NCBI RefSeq assembly: GCF_036637135.1
Contig: NZ_JAVWNC010000061.1
Location: forward strand, 1 to 11,068
Direction: 5' to 3'
DNA length: 11,068 nt
DNA from: Anaerorhabdus sp036637135
GTDB lineage: Bacteria; Bacillota_I; Bacilli_A; Erysipelotrichales; Erysipelotrichaceae
Shown here: piece after piece, positions 1 through 7,873 of the stretch
Position numbering within the stretch: the first letter of the stretch is position 1
How the letters are laid out: each line of letters begins with the position of its first letter
Position numbers and translations under genes: made by a program
Notes under the pieces: model-generated
The model's input: the letters and a program-made list of their open reading frames with translations, nothing else
What the model was told of the DNA's origin: nothing
Databases searched by the model: none

Positions 1-3
1 TAA

Positions 4-47
4 TAGCCCTTATAGGGTTAAGTCAGAACCACGTGTTTTACACGTGG
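4..47. repeat. Two adjacent hairpins downstream of the flippase gene
   Basis: Two inverted repeats lie side by side. The right one is a perfect 8-bp stem (29-36 with 40-47, CCACGTGT/ACACGTGG, loop TTT). The left one is a 7-bp stem with one G-T pair (4-10 with 14-20, around CCCT/AGGG). In the direction of the flippase gene the first hairpin begins 3 nt after the stop codon, but no T-run follows it, so it is not a classical intrinsic terminator. It may stabilise the mRNA 3' end, act as a weak terminator, or be the end of a small mobile element such as IS200/IS605, whose ends carry such hairpins. The window edge prevents a decision. Confidence 0.5.
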
Positions 48-50
48 AAG

Positions 51-1484
51 CTATTTTGAGTTTTTGAACAACTTAATAGGTAATTCACGGAGTAGTGGCG
101 CTTTAAATAAAAATAAAATAAGTAAATATGTAAAACCACCTGCTGCTATTTGTATGAGATTAACTAGAAAGCTAGATCCTAAAAATCCAAGATAATGGGC
201 GGGTATAAACATAATAAAAGATGCAAACAAAATTAATAAAAGTTCATTTGATTGAAAGTTGAACTTAACTTTCCCTCTAATAAAATAAAATTGTATTAAT
301 GTAACACTTAATTCAGCGATGACGGAGCCAATTATAGCTCCATATACACCATAAGTAGGTATAAGAGACCAGTTGATTAAGAAATTCAATATAGCTCCAA
401 CGACAACTGAGATTGTGTATGACTTGGTGTCGCCAGTGGGGACAAGGTATTGAGTTCCAAAAACATTACTTAAAGAGATAAATAAAATGATGGGAGAGGT
501 ACATTGAATCAATAAACCTACGGAATGATAAGAAACAGGTAGAAACCAATCCACAAAATTTTGAATCATTGCATTGATACCGAATATCATCGGAATAGAT
601 AAGTACAAAGCTAATCGGAAGGTTTTGTTTAAATAATTATGAACGGATTGGGTATCTCCTTTATGAAAAACATTTGATACTCGTGGAAGCATAACTGTTC
701 CGATTGATGTGATAAAAAACAAGAACATTTTAACAAACTTTTGCGTTTGTTCATAAAGATTTAACTGTTCGAAAACAGGACCTAATGTTTTTAGCATAGT
801 AATATCTAGGATGGAATAAACACTAATTGCGATTTGAGGAATAAATAACGCGATATTTGGTTTGATATGTTTTACTACACCTTGAAATGATATTTTCTCA
901 AAGTGGATATATTGCTTGAGTTGAAACCACATGATGATTTGTCCGGCAACACCAGTACAAACATTAATTAAAACAAATGTTAATAGATCATTCTTATTCT
1001 TAACTAAAGTAAAAATAAGGATTACCCCGATGATTTTAACAAACATATTTCGTATAGATGCTTTCTTAAAGTCTTCTACTCCATAGAAAAACCAAGTGAT
1101 ATCAAGAGCAACACTCAATAATGAAATTCCTTGAATAAGAAGAATGGTTTGATATCGATCACCTATAACAATCATATAAAGGAAAAACATAAGTGTCGCA
1201 AGGAGCATACTGAAAAATTGCATAGTAAATATTTCTAGAAATGTTTTTGATAACAATGATTTGTCATCGCGAACTCTAGCAATTTGGCGATTTCCATAAA
1301 TATTAATTCCCATAATACCAAACAAGACAAACCACTGAATCGTATTGGCTGTAGCTGTGTTGATTGATAAAGTATAGTCACCTAAAACACGAGTTGTATA
1401 AGGTGTGATAATCAAAGGCATGATAATAATTAATATTTGGTAAAGTACACTATAAATATAGTTCTTAACAATTTTTCTTTCCAT
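51..1484 (-). CDS. Wzx/RfbX-type polysaccharide flippase (MOP superfamily)
   Basis: This is a very hydrophobic protein of 477 residues with about 12-14 predicted membrane helices. It matches the polysaccharide-synthesis flippase pattern: the N-terminus has a charged start, then a long helix, then PYTTRVLG, and the next helix is followed by GNRQIAR. Members move undecaprenyl-linked oligosaccharides or teichoic/capsular repeat units across the cytoplasmic membrane. I chose ATG at 1484 rather than GTG at 1493: the AGAAAG ribosome site is about 8 nt before the ATG but abuts the GTG with no spacing. The gene has its own likely promoter (1537-1565), separating it from the efflux operon upstream. 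No glycosyltransferase or polymerase gene lies in the window, so the substrate cannot be named. Family assignment is firm; the cargo is inference. Confidence 0.85.
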   Translation of the reverse strand: MERKIVKNYIYSVLYQILIIIMPLIITPYTTRVLGDYTLSINTATANTIQWFVLFGIMGINIYGNRQIARVRDDKSLLSKTFLEIFTMQFFSMLLATLMFFLYMIVIGDRYQTILLIQGISLLSVALDITWFFYGVEDFKKASIRNMFVKIIGVILIFTLVKNKNDLLTFVLINVCTGVAGQIIMWFQLKQYIHFEKISFQGVVKHIKPNIALFIPQIAISVYSILDITMLKTLGPVFEQLNLYEQTQKFVKMFLFFITSIGTVMLPRVSNVFHKGDTQSVHNYLNKTFRLALYLSIPMIFGINAMIQNFVDWFLPVSYHSVGLLIQCTSPIILFISLSNVFGTQYLVPTGDTKSYTISVVVGAILNFLINWSLIPTYGVYGAIIGSVIAELSVTLIQFYFIRGKVKFNFQSNELLLILFASFIMFIPAHYLGFLGSSFLVNLIQIAAGGFTYLLILFLFKAPLLRELPIKLFKNSK

Positions 1485-1510
1485 AAGATTCACTTTCTAT
1501 GGGTGTATTT

Positions 1511-1535
1511 AAAAAGGTATCAAAAATGATACCTT
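1511..1535 (-). terminator. Intrinsic terminator of the MacAB-like operon
   Basis: A perfect 9-bp stem (1514-1522 with 1527-1535, AAGGTATCA/TGATACCTT) with a 4-nt loop is followed on the minus strand by a run of T from the lower stem to about 1511. It lies 35-60 nt after the permease stop codon. The predicted start site of the flippase promoter falls inside the first arm, so the downstream transcript would lack a full hairpin. Confidence 0.7.
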
Positions 1536-1536
1536 A

Positions 1537-1565
1537 ATTATAGTTTAACAAAAAGTAAATGTCTA
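1537..1565 (-). promoter_or_regulatory. Sigma-A-type promoter of the flippase gene
   Basis: On the minus strand TAGACA (1565-1560, 5 of 6 matches to the -35 consensus) and TATAAT (1542-1537, perfect -10) are separated by exactly 17 nt. Transcription would start near 1530, about 45 nt upstream of the flippase ATG. The -35 box lies just after the stop codon of the upstream permease gene (1572-1570). Confidence 0.65.
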
Positions 1566-1569
1566 AATT

Positions 1570-2841
1570 TTATTCATACCTTAAAGCATCAATTGGATCC
1601 ATTTTAGCTGCTTTGTTTGCGGGATAATAACCAAAGAATACACCAATACTCATACTAAAGAGTACTGAAATAATACATGCGCTAATACTTGTTTTCGCGG
1701 GATATCCGAGTAATGATGAACCAAATGAACCAAGGATAACACCTAGTGATAATCCTATAAGTCCACCAATTAAGCAGATAACCATTGATTCTACAATGAA
1801 TTGCAATCGAATGTTTCTGTTGGTTGCACCCAATGCCTTCCTTGTTCCAATTTCTCGTGTTCGCTCTGTTATTGAAACTAACATAATATTCATTACACCA
1901 ATACCACCTACAAGTAAACTAATGGCGGCAATTGCTGCAATGGCGAGTGTAATGGTTGATAACATACTTGTCATAGATTCTAACATGCTTTCCATATTTG
2001 ATGCTGAAACTGTATAGGAATCATTAAGGGTATAGTAACTTTGAAAAAATGATTTTGTTTGATTTAAAAAAGTAGTACTATCAACATCATGATTAGCCAT
2101 GATGGTAAAACTGCTATATCCATCTTGAGCATTCGTATATTTTTTTACAGTTGTAATGGGCAAGTAACAATCAGTTGTGATGGAAGAAGAACTCAGTACT
2201 TGTCCACTTGTATCGTAATGATAAACACCTGCAATTGTAAATGTCTTTGAGAATCCGTTTAATGAAATTTCGATAGTTTGCCCGATTGCATTTGCGCTAG
2301 AACCAAATACATCAGTTGCGAACTCGTCGGATACAGTACAAATTAATCGTTCTTGATCAAGGTCATCTTGATTGATGAAGCGTCCTGTAATTAACTCAAT
2401 GTTATTGACGACTAAGTAATCGGGGTTAACACCTATTAAATTAACGGTTGCTGAATTTTGATTCTCCGTGATTTTTGCTTGCGAAGCATTTTCGGATAAT
2501 GAGATAGCTTTTACATCTTTTGCAAATGCCGTGCGATACTCATCAATCATTGTGTTTGAAATTAAATCTTCATCTGAATAAGTTTGCTTAGAAAACATCC
2601 GAATTGAAGTACTTTGGTTAGAAGTATTGGTGGAGTTTTTATCAACTAAAGAAACATTAACATTTTGTATACCAAAACTTGACATGGAGTCAGTGATGGA
2701 TGAAGTCATTGAATTACCTAGAGTTACAATTGTTATGACAGCGCTTATACCAATAATGATACCCAGCATGGTTAATAACGCACGCATTTTATTTACTCGT
2801 AAACTTTGTAATGCAAGAAGTATATTATCCCAAATGTTCAT
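1570..2841 (-). CDS. MacB-like ABC transporter permease (FtsX domain)
   Basis: This is the membrane subunit of a tripartite-style efflux ABC transporter, 423 residues. It has one N-terminal membrane helix (about residues 19-42, LLTMLGIIIGISAV), a large extracellular MacB_PCD-type domain (about 45-285), then three C-terminal helices of the FtsX fold. The typical MacB motif ITERTREIGTRKALGA lies after the second helix, at about residues 325-340. A TTG five codons upstream (2856) is also open, but ATG at 2841 has GGAGAAGG placed 5 nt before it, so I prefer it. The start overlaps the ATPase 3' end by 17 bp, implying translational coupling. Relatives export antimicrobial peptides, macrolides or own products; the substrate here is unknown. 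The last codons (DALRYE) match the usual end of this family. Confidence 0.9.
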   Translation of the reverse strand: MNIWDNILLALQSLRVNKMRALLTMLGIIIGISAVITIVTLGNSMTSSITDSMSSFGIQNVNVSLVDKNSTNTSNQSTSIRMFSKQTYSDEDLISNTMIDEYRTAFAKDVKAISLSENASQAKITENQNSATVNLIGVNPDYLVVNNIELITGRFINQDDLDQERLICTVSDEFATDVFGSSANAIGQTIEISLNGFSKTFTIAGVYHYDTSGQVLSSSSITTDCYLPITTVKKYTNAQDGYSSFTIMANHDVDSTTFLNQTKSFFQSYYTLNDSYTVSASNMESMLESMTSMLSTITLAIAAIAAISLLVGGIGVMNIMLVSITERTREIGTRKALGATNRNIRLQFIVESMVICLIGGLIGLSLGVILGSFGSSLLGYPAKTSISACIISVLFSMSIGVFFGYYPANKAAKMDPIDALRYE

Positions 2842-3550
2842 GAGCACCTTCTCCAATACAATCGTTGATTATTCTTCCGTCTTTTAGTGTGATAATTCGA
2901 TCAGTTTCTTTTGCAAGTTCTTGACTATGCGTGATGAGTACAATTGACATATTTTTTTCTTTGTGAAGTTTATGAAATAAATCCATGATGGATCTAGATG
3001 TTGATGAATCAAGTGCACCAGTCGGTTCATCAGCGAGTAGTAAAGTAGGGTTATTACTGATTGCACGAGCTATTGCAACACGTTGTTTTTGTCCACCTGA
3101 TAACTCGTTGGGTTGATGTTTCATCCGGTCTTTCATACCTACAAGTTCAAGTAATTCTTGGGCGCGTTTGTTACTTTCTTTCTTACTCATACCAGCATAT
3201 AACATAGGTAATTGAACATTTTTCAATGCTGATAATTTCCCGATTAGATTAAAAGTTTGAAAAATAAATCCGATTTTTGCGCAACGGATATGTGATATTT
3301 CGTTATCTTTTACTTTGGATATTTGAATGTTATCTAGTGTATATTCACCCTCAGTTGGTCGATCAAGTGCACCAATAATATTCATTAGTGTTGATTTACC
3401 ACTTCCAGATTCACCAACAATTGCGACAAATTCACCAGGGTAGATTTTTAAGTCTAAACCATGTAATATTTCTAACTCATTGGGTTTGCCTACGAAATAT
3501 CGCTTTATGATGTGGTCGAGTTGAATGATAGGAATTTGTTGTTGTATCAT
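2825..3550 (-). CDS. ABC transporter ATP-binding protein (MacB/LolD type)
   Basis: This is the cytoplasmic ATPase that powers the neighbouring FtsX-type permease, 241 residues, with a complete set of motifs. Walker A is GESGSGKST (46-54), the Q-loop glutamine is Q98 in FQTFNL, the signature LSGGQKQR is at 150-157, Walker B LLADEPTGALD is at 171-181, and the switch histidine is H208. The sequence ADEPTGALDS and the short length are typical of the 3.A.1.122/125 group (MacB, LolD, BceA-like). The start codon overlaps the adaptor's stop codon in an ATGA arrangement, and the 3' end overlaps the permease start by 17 bp, so the three proteins are probably made in fixed ratio. No histidine kinase/regulator pair of the Bce type is next to it, which favours the MacAB-like reading. 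Confidence 0.93.
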   Translation of the reverse strand: MIQQQIPIIQLDHIIKRYFVGKPNELEILHGLDLKIYPGEFVAIVGESGSGKSTLMNIIGALDRPTEGEYTLDNIQISKVKDNEISHIRCAKIGFIFQTFNLIGKLSALKNVQLPMLYAGMSKKESNKRAQELLELVGMKDRMKHQPNELSGGQKQRVAIARAISNNPTLLLADEPTGALDSSTSRSIMDLFHKLHKEKNMSIVLITHSQELAKETDRIITLKDGRIINDCIGEGAHEHLG

Positions 3551-5175
3551 GGGCGATTACCTCGCTCTTGAGGCATATCGCCACTAGACTCAGTAATTAT
3601 TACACCACCGCTTGGAGCTCCAGGAACACTCATTTCTTGTGAGAAGTTTGTGTCGGTATCATTAACAGTGGCTTCCTCTTCTTTTGCACTTGCACGTACT
3701 TCTAATCCTGCTTCGACATTAGGTCCAGATATTTCAGCTAGATAATCTGTTTTATTACCGACGGTAACTTCTTTAGCTTCAAATTCACCCTTGTCATTTT
3801 TAACATAGATAACACTTGTACCATCTTCTTTTTCTTCGATTGCATCAAGAAGTACAGTGAATACATCGTCAGTTGATGATATCAAGATTTCTACTTTTGC
3901 ACTCATACCAATAAGTAAATCACTGTTTGATGATGTAATTTCTACTTCAACTTGAAATCCACTAGATGAACCGTTTGAACCAGCTGTTGCGGTAGGAGAA
4001 ATTTGTGTAACGGTACCGGTTAATTCTTCATCTACTGCATCACTAGTGATTCTTGCACTCATACCTACTGAAATCTTTTGGATATCATATTCATCGATTG
4101 AAAATGCAATTTTTAATGAATTGGTATTTTGTATTGTTGCGATGGTACCGGTTGCTTTACTACCTACGGTTGCGTTAAGTGATGTAACTTTTCCGCTTGT
4201 TTTTGCTTTAAGTGTGTAATCTTCTAATTGTTCAAGTAAGTCATTTAATTCTGTTGTTGATGATGAATTTGATGTTAAAGTTTTATATGTTTCATTGACT
4301 TTCGCATCAGCAGTACTGAAATTTTCTGAAAGCTTTGTTAATTGTGAATTTGCATTTTCATAAGCAGCTTTAGTTGATGTCATCTCATTATACAGAGTTT
4401 GGAAATTCGAATTATTTTTTGCTTGGTCTAAGTTATTTTTTGCTGTTTCATACTCTTGTTTTGCTAAATCATATTCATTCTTAGCGGTTATATATTCTGT
4501 GTATTCATTAGATGATGTAGAATCGCTACAATCGGATAAATATCCTTTAGCTAAACAAGCACCTTCTTTTTGATTTAAGTTAATACCTTTGGTTTGTAAT
4601 GTTGATTCAGTGGTATTAAATAAATTTTGTTGGGTATTGATTGAACTCTCTACAACTTGGTATTCACTTAGTGCTTTTTGATAAGCAGTGTAATAGTTGT
4701 CCGTTGTTGTTTTTTGTGTGCTTAAACTGTTCCATGCTGATTCTTTAGCGGCTAATGCGTTATCATAATTTGTTTGATTTGTTTCCTTGCTTGTCGTTTG
4801 TGTTTCTCTTGCCTTGTCGATCTTCTTTTGTAAGTCGGATGAATCAAGCGTGCAAATAACATCACCCTCTTCGACGGTGTCACCAACATTTACGAGCACG
4901 TTTTGAATTTCTGCTTCTGATGTAGCTGATACATTACTTGTTTCTTGACTCTCTATATTACCTGTTGCACTAACTGTTTCATCTAAACTGCCCTTACCTA
5001 AGAAAATAGTTCTTACATAATTTTCATCTAGTTGGATTGTTTGTGTTTGTTTTGCATAGACTTTGTTAAGGATGGTTGTTCCTAAAATACCTACACATAA
5101 TATAGACACAAGTATCATTAAAACTCTTATTTTCTTTGGTAACTGTTGAATAACTTTAAATCTATTCTTCCTCAT
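3547..5175 (-). CDS. Membrane-fusion/adaptor protein, HlyD/MacA type
   Basis: This is the extracytoplasmic adaptor of the efflux system, 542 residues. An uncleaved signal anchor lies at about residues 17-38. The first half of a biotinyl-lipoyl domain follows (about 66-120, with VNVGDTVEEGDVICTLD). A long Ala/Gln/Asn/Ser-rich coiled coil runs from about 115 to 315. The second lipoyl half (YTLKAKTSGKVTSLNATVG, 320-338), a beta-barrel domain (about 354-435) and a membrane-proximal region to about 495 complete it. The tail (500-542) is acidic to Gly/Pro-rich and probably disordered. The coiled coil is interrupted by a segment with two cysteines (C207 and C216), the only extracellular ones, which could form a disulfide-closed loop. 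The start ATG has GAGGGAGA before it. It is the first gene of the operon. In a Gram-positive cell it would span the wall rather than contact an outer-membrane channel. Confidence 0.9.
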   Translation of the reverse strand: MRKNRFKVIQQLPKKIRVLMILVSILCVGILGTTILNKVYAKQTQTIQLDENYVRTIFLGKGSLDETVSATGNIESQETSNVSATSEAEIQNVLVNVGDTVEEGDVICTLDSSDLQKKIDKARETQTTSKETNQTNYDNALAAKESAWNSLSTQKTTTDNYYTAYQKALSEYQVVESSINTQQNLFNTTESTLQTKGINLNQKEGACLAKGYLSDCSDSTSSNEYTEYITAKNEYDLAKQEYETAKNNLDQAKNNSNFQTLYNEMTSTKAAYENANSQLTKLSENFSTADAKVNETYKTLTSNSSSTTELNDLLEQLEDYTLKAKTSGKVTSLNATVGSKATGTIATIQNTNSLKIAFSIDEYDIQKISVGMSARITSDAVDEELTGTVTQISPTATAGSNGSSSGFQVEVEITSSNSDLLIGMSAKVEILISSTDDVFTVLLDAIEEKEDGTSVIYVKNDKGEFEAKEVTVGNKTDYLAEISGPNVEAGLEVRASAKEEEATVNDTDTNFSQEMSVPGAPSGGVIITESSGDMPQERGNRP

Positions 5176-5252
5176 ATAATCTCCCTCATGTTCTACTATA
5201 AGCGTAACTGAGAAATTTGATGATAAAGTGAGTTTTGTTTGAATTTTATGTG

Positions 5253-5292
5253 AAGAAAGCCCTAATCTAGAGGACTAGACTAAGGCTTTCTT
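5253..5292 (-). terminator. Terminator hairpin overlapping the 3' end of coaX
   Basis: A long inverted repeat has an outer 9-bp stem (5253-5261 with 5284-5292, AAGAAAGCC/GGCTTTCTT), then two further short paired blocks (5263-5264 with 5281-5282, 5266-5270 with 5275-5279) and a 4-nt loop. The last codons and stop codon of coaX make one arm. The T-run after the stem on the minus strand is interrupted by C (CTTTCTTC), so it should work but is not ideal. The stretch 5176-5252 between this hairpin and the adaptor gene must hold the adaptor operon's promoter. A TATAGT at 5196-5201 (minus strand) could be its -10, but I see no good -35. Confidence 0.6.
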
Positions 5293-6054
5293 ATTTCTAT
5301 CGTATATTATTTTCATTCCTCTAAAAGCTAAATCAGGAACATATTCATCAATAACATCTGTTTCTGGAAATATGATTTTTGCAAGACCACCAGTAGCGAT
5401 AACTTTAACATCTTTTGTATCGAGCTCTTTTAGAATATTCTTAACAATATACTCTATTTGCCCAATATAACCATATACAATTCCTGATTGCATACCGTTG
5501 ATTGTATTCTTCGCTAAGACATGATCTGGTTTTTTAATTTCTATTTCTGGGAGTTTTGCAGTTTGGTTCCATAATGCTTGTGCAGAGATTTCAATACCAG
5601 GTGATATTACGGTGTATTCAAATACTCCTTTATCAGAAACGTAGTCAAAAGTTGTTGCGGTTCCAAAGTCAATAATAAGACATGCCTGGTGATAAGTATG
5701 GTAAGCGGCAGCAACATTTACAATACGATCTGCCCCAACCTCACGAGGGTTATCTGAATTAACTTGAATTCCTGTTTTAACTCCAGGACCAATGATGGTA
5801 GGTACGCGATCTAAGTATTTAATGATGCAACTATTTAATGAGTACATCACTTTTGGAACAACACTGGAAATGATAACATCTTCAATCTGTTCGGAATCAA
5901 TATGATATTTATCAAGTAAGGTACCTAAACAAATTCCATATTCATCAGAAGTTCTTGGTGTTTTAGTGGTTAATCTAAAATTACCAACTAATGTGTCTTC
6001 GTCAAAGATTCCCATTGTAATGTTTGTATTACCTACATCAATCGTTAATAACAT
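5275..6054 (-). CDS. coaX: Type III pantothenate kinase
   Basis: CoaX phosphorylates pantothenate to 4'-phosphopantothenate, the first step of CoA synthesis, in the cytoplasm. It has 259 residues, the usual length. The ASKHA-fold motifs are all present: the phosphate loop IDVGNTN (5-11), GADR (107-110) whose Asp is the catalytic base of the family, and DFGTATTFD (129-137). Known type III enzymes need a monovalent cation such as K+ and are not inhibited by CoA. The start overlaps coaBC by 17 bp with GAGGTGA as ribosome site, so translation is likely coupled to coaBC. It is the last gene of the operon, and its final codons form the terminator stem. Confidence 0.95.
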   Translation of the reverse strand: MLLTIDVGNTNITMGIFDEDTLVGNFRLTTKTPRTSDEYGICLGTLLDKYHIDSEQIEDVIISSVVPKVMYSLNSCIIKYLDRVPTIIGPGVKTGIQVNSDNPREVGADRIVNVAAAYHTYHQACLIIDFGTATTFDYVSDKGVFEYTVISPGIEISAQALWNQTAKLPEIEIKKPDHVLAKNTINGMQSGIVYGYIGQIEYIVKNILKELDTKDVKVIATGGLAKIIFPETDVIDEYVPDLAFRGMKIIYDRNKKALV

Positions 6055-7237
6055 CTATCTCACCTCTAAAGCATTCTTTTAATATTTGATATGCTAATTT
6101 TTCTTTGCTCATTAATTCTAATTCTTTGATTTCGTTTGGTCGAATAATTGTAACAACATTGGTGTTTGTTTTAAATCCAGCGCCATCAACACTTAGGTTG
6201 TTCGCAACTAACAAATCGCAATTCTTTTTAATGCATTTTTCTTTGGCGTTTTCAATTAGATTTTCAGTTTCCATTGCAAAACCACATAAGATTTGTCCTG
6301 CTTTTTTATTTTGTCCTAGGTAAGCAAGAATATCATCAGTTTTAGTTAATTCAATTGTAAGTGTGTTATCTTTCTTTTTTATTTTATTTGTGGCAGGATC
6401 AATTACTGTGTAGTCTGCAACTGCTGCAGCTTTAATGATACAATCTTGATCTTTGCTATATCTAGTTACTTCATCAAACATTTCTTTTGCAGTTTTGATT
6501 TCAATAGTTTGAATCATTGGACAAGGAGTTAAATTAGTTTCGCCAGTGATTAATAATACGTCAGCACCTAAATTGCGAGCGGCTTTGGCAATTGCGTAAC
6601 CCATTTTACCACTACTGTGATTGGTAATATATCGTACAGGATCAATTGCTTCTTGAGTAGGACCAGCTGTGACTAGTACCTTTTTCCCTTGAAGAGGTTT
6701 TGGATAAAGAGAATATTCGATGGCATCTTCAATGATGCTTACATCTGCAAGTTTACCTTTTCCCTCGTCACCACAAGCTAACATGCCACTTTCTGCATCA
6801 ACAATCATATATCCAAGTTGTTTGCACTTCTCAATGTTTTCAACGGTAACAGGGTTGTTTAACATGCCTGTATTCATGGCAGGACAAATGATTTTTTTAC
6901 ATGATGCGGCTAAGAACGTAGTGCTTAACATATCATCCGCAATGCCATGAACAATTTTGGCAATAACATTTGCGGTGGCAGGTGCAATAACAAAGGCATC
7001 AGCTTTTTTTGCGAGTGAAATATGTTGCACATTGTATTCAAAGTTACGGTCAAAGGTATCTACGCTTACACGATTTCCACTTAACGATTCAAAGGTTAAA
7101 GGAGCAACAAATTCGGTTGCATTTTTAGTCATGATGACATGTATTTCATAATTTTTCTTTTTTAAGTTACTTACAAGTTGACATGCCTTAAATGCTGCAA
7201 TACCACCGGTAACTCCAATGACAACACATTTTCTCAT
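6038..7237 (-). CDS. coaBC: Bifunctional CoaBC: phosphopantothenoylcysteine synthetase/decarboxylase
   Basis: It ligates cysteine to 4'-phosphopantothenate (CoaB) and decarboxylates the product to 4'-phosphopantetheine using FMN (CoaC). It has 399 residues. The N-terminal flavoprotein domain shows GVTGGIAAFK (8-17), the active-site histidine H72 in QHISLAK, PAMN (119-122) and the substrate-clamp cysteine C155 in ACGDEGKGKLAD. The C-terminal synthetase has VTAGPTQEAIDPVRYITNHSSGK (189-211) with the catalytic Asn206, and AAAVADYTV further on. The start lies 2 nt after the stop of the transporter gene, and its ribosome site (GAAAGGAAT) is inside that gene's last codons. Both active sites look intact. 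CoaD and CoaE, needed to finish CoA, are not in the window. Confidence 0.96.
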   Translation of the reverse strand: MRKCVVIGVTGGIAAFKACQLVSNLKKKNYEIHVIMTKNATEFVAPLTFESLSGNRVSVDTFDRNFEYNVQHISLAKKADAFVIAPATANVIAKIVHGIADDMLSTTFLAASCKKIICPAMNTGMLNNPVTVENIEKCKQLGYMIVDAESGMLACGDEGKGKLADVSIIEDAIEYSLYPKPLQGKKVLVTAGPTQEAIDPVRYITNHSSGKMGYAIAKAARNLGADVLLITGETNLTPCPMIQTIEIKTAKEMFDEVTRYSKDQDCIIKAAAVADYTVIDPATNKIKKKDNTLTIELTKTDDILAYLGQNKKAGQILCGFAMETENLIENAKEKCIKKNCDLLVANNLSVDGAGFKTNTNVVTIIRPNEIKELELMSKEKLAYQILKECFRGEIDVIND

Positions 7238-7239
7238 AG

Positions 7240-7857
7240 TTAATTCCTTTCCATTATTGGTTTTAATGCTTTATATAACGCTGTAACAACAATTGCTGCG
7301 ACAATCATTTCCGCAACACCATTGGTTGTAATCACAACCAATAATAGATTAATTAATTGTGATACAGCGACTCCTTTTGCTTGGGCATAAGGTTCACCGA
7401 AGAAAAAGGCAATGAGTCCCATAACAAGGACTGTGTGAATTAAAGTATTCACAATAGCTGTTACAGAAACGTTGAGTACAGGTTTCCATTTCAAGCGATT
7501 AAAAAACTGATACAACCATCCGCTAAAGAATCCTAAGAAGATTCTTGGACCAAACACAATCAGTAAACTTGCAAAATTACCACTTGTTCCACCAATTGAT
7601 ACAAAAGGTGAGAAGACAAATGACGTAATGGTTGGTTGTATAGTGTTAATGATCAAACTCATTAAACCAAATACAAATCCAACGGCAGCACCATACTTAG
7701 AGCCAAGTAAGATACCTGCAAGAATAACAGGGATGTGCAAAGTTGTAGCGCGAATGACTCCCAAAGGAATAAATCCAAGTGGAGTAAGCATCAGTACAAT
7801 TTCGATTGCGATAAAAAATGCTAAATAAACAAAAGTCTTTAGTTGTTTTGATTTCAT
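7240..7857 (-). CDS. panT: ECF transporter S component, probable pantothenate transporter
   Basis: This is the substrate-binding membrane subunit of an energy-coupling-factor transporter, 205 residues with about six helices. The AxxxA motif (A13, A17 in AFFIA) in helix 1 is the contact that S components use for the shared T subunit. TPLGFIPLG (25-33) and the PTITSFVFSPF segment (75-85) resemble annotated pantothenate-type S components as I recall them. The gene heads the operon with coaBC and coaX, whose first substrate is pantothenate; this is the main argument for specificity, and folate or another vitamin cannot be excluded from sequence alone. The shared EcfA/A'/T module is not here, as expected for a group II S component. 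The start has a strong AGGAGG 5 nt upstream (7863-7868). Confidence 0.8.
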   Translation of the reverse strand: MKSKQLKTFVYLAFFIAIEIVLMLTPLGFIPLGVIRATTLHIPVILAGILLGSKYGAAVGFVFGLMSLIINTIQPTITSFVFSPFVSIGGTSGNFASLLIVFGPRIFLGFFSGWLYQFFNRLKWKPVLNVSVTAIVNTLIHTVLVMGLIAFFFGEPYAQAKGVAVSQLINLLLVVITTNGVAEMIVAAIVVTALYKALKPIMERN

Positions 7858-7873
7858 AAGTTCCTCCTATCAC

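Noticed and set aside
1482..1493. GTG at 1493 as the flippase start
   Set aside because: The AGAAAG ribosome site directly touches the GTG, whereas it has proper spacing to the ATG at 1484.
2839..2856. TTG at 2856 as the permease start
   Set aside because: The GGAGAAGG ribosome site overlaps this codon region and is correctly spaced for the ATG at 2841.
2825..5175. Bacitracin/lantibiotic-type (Bce) resistance module
   Set aside because: The three-gene order with an HlyD-type adaptor and a single-FtsX permease of about 423 residues fits MacAB. Bce permeases are larger and come with a two-component system, which is absent.
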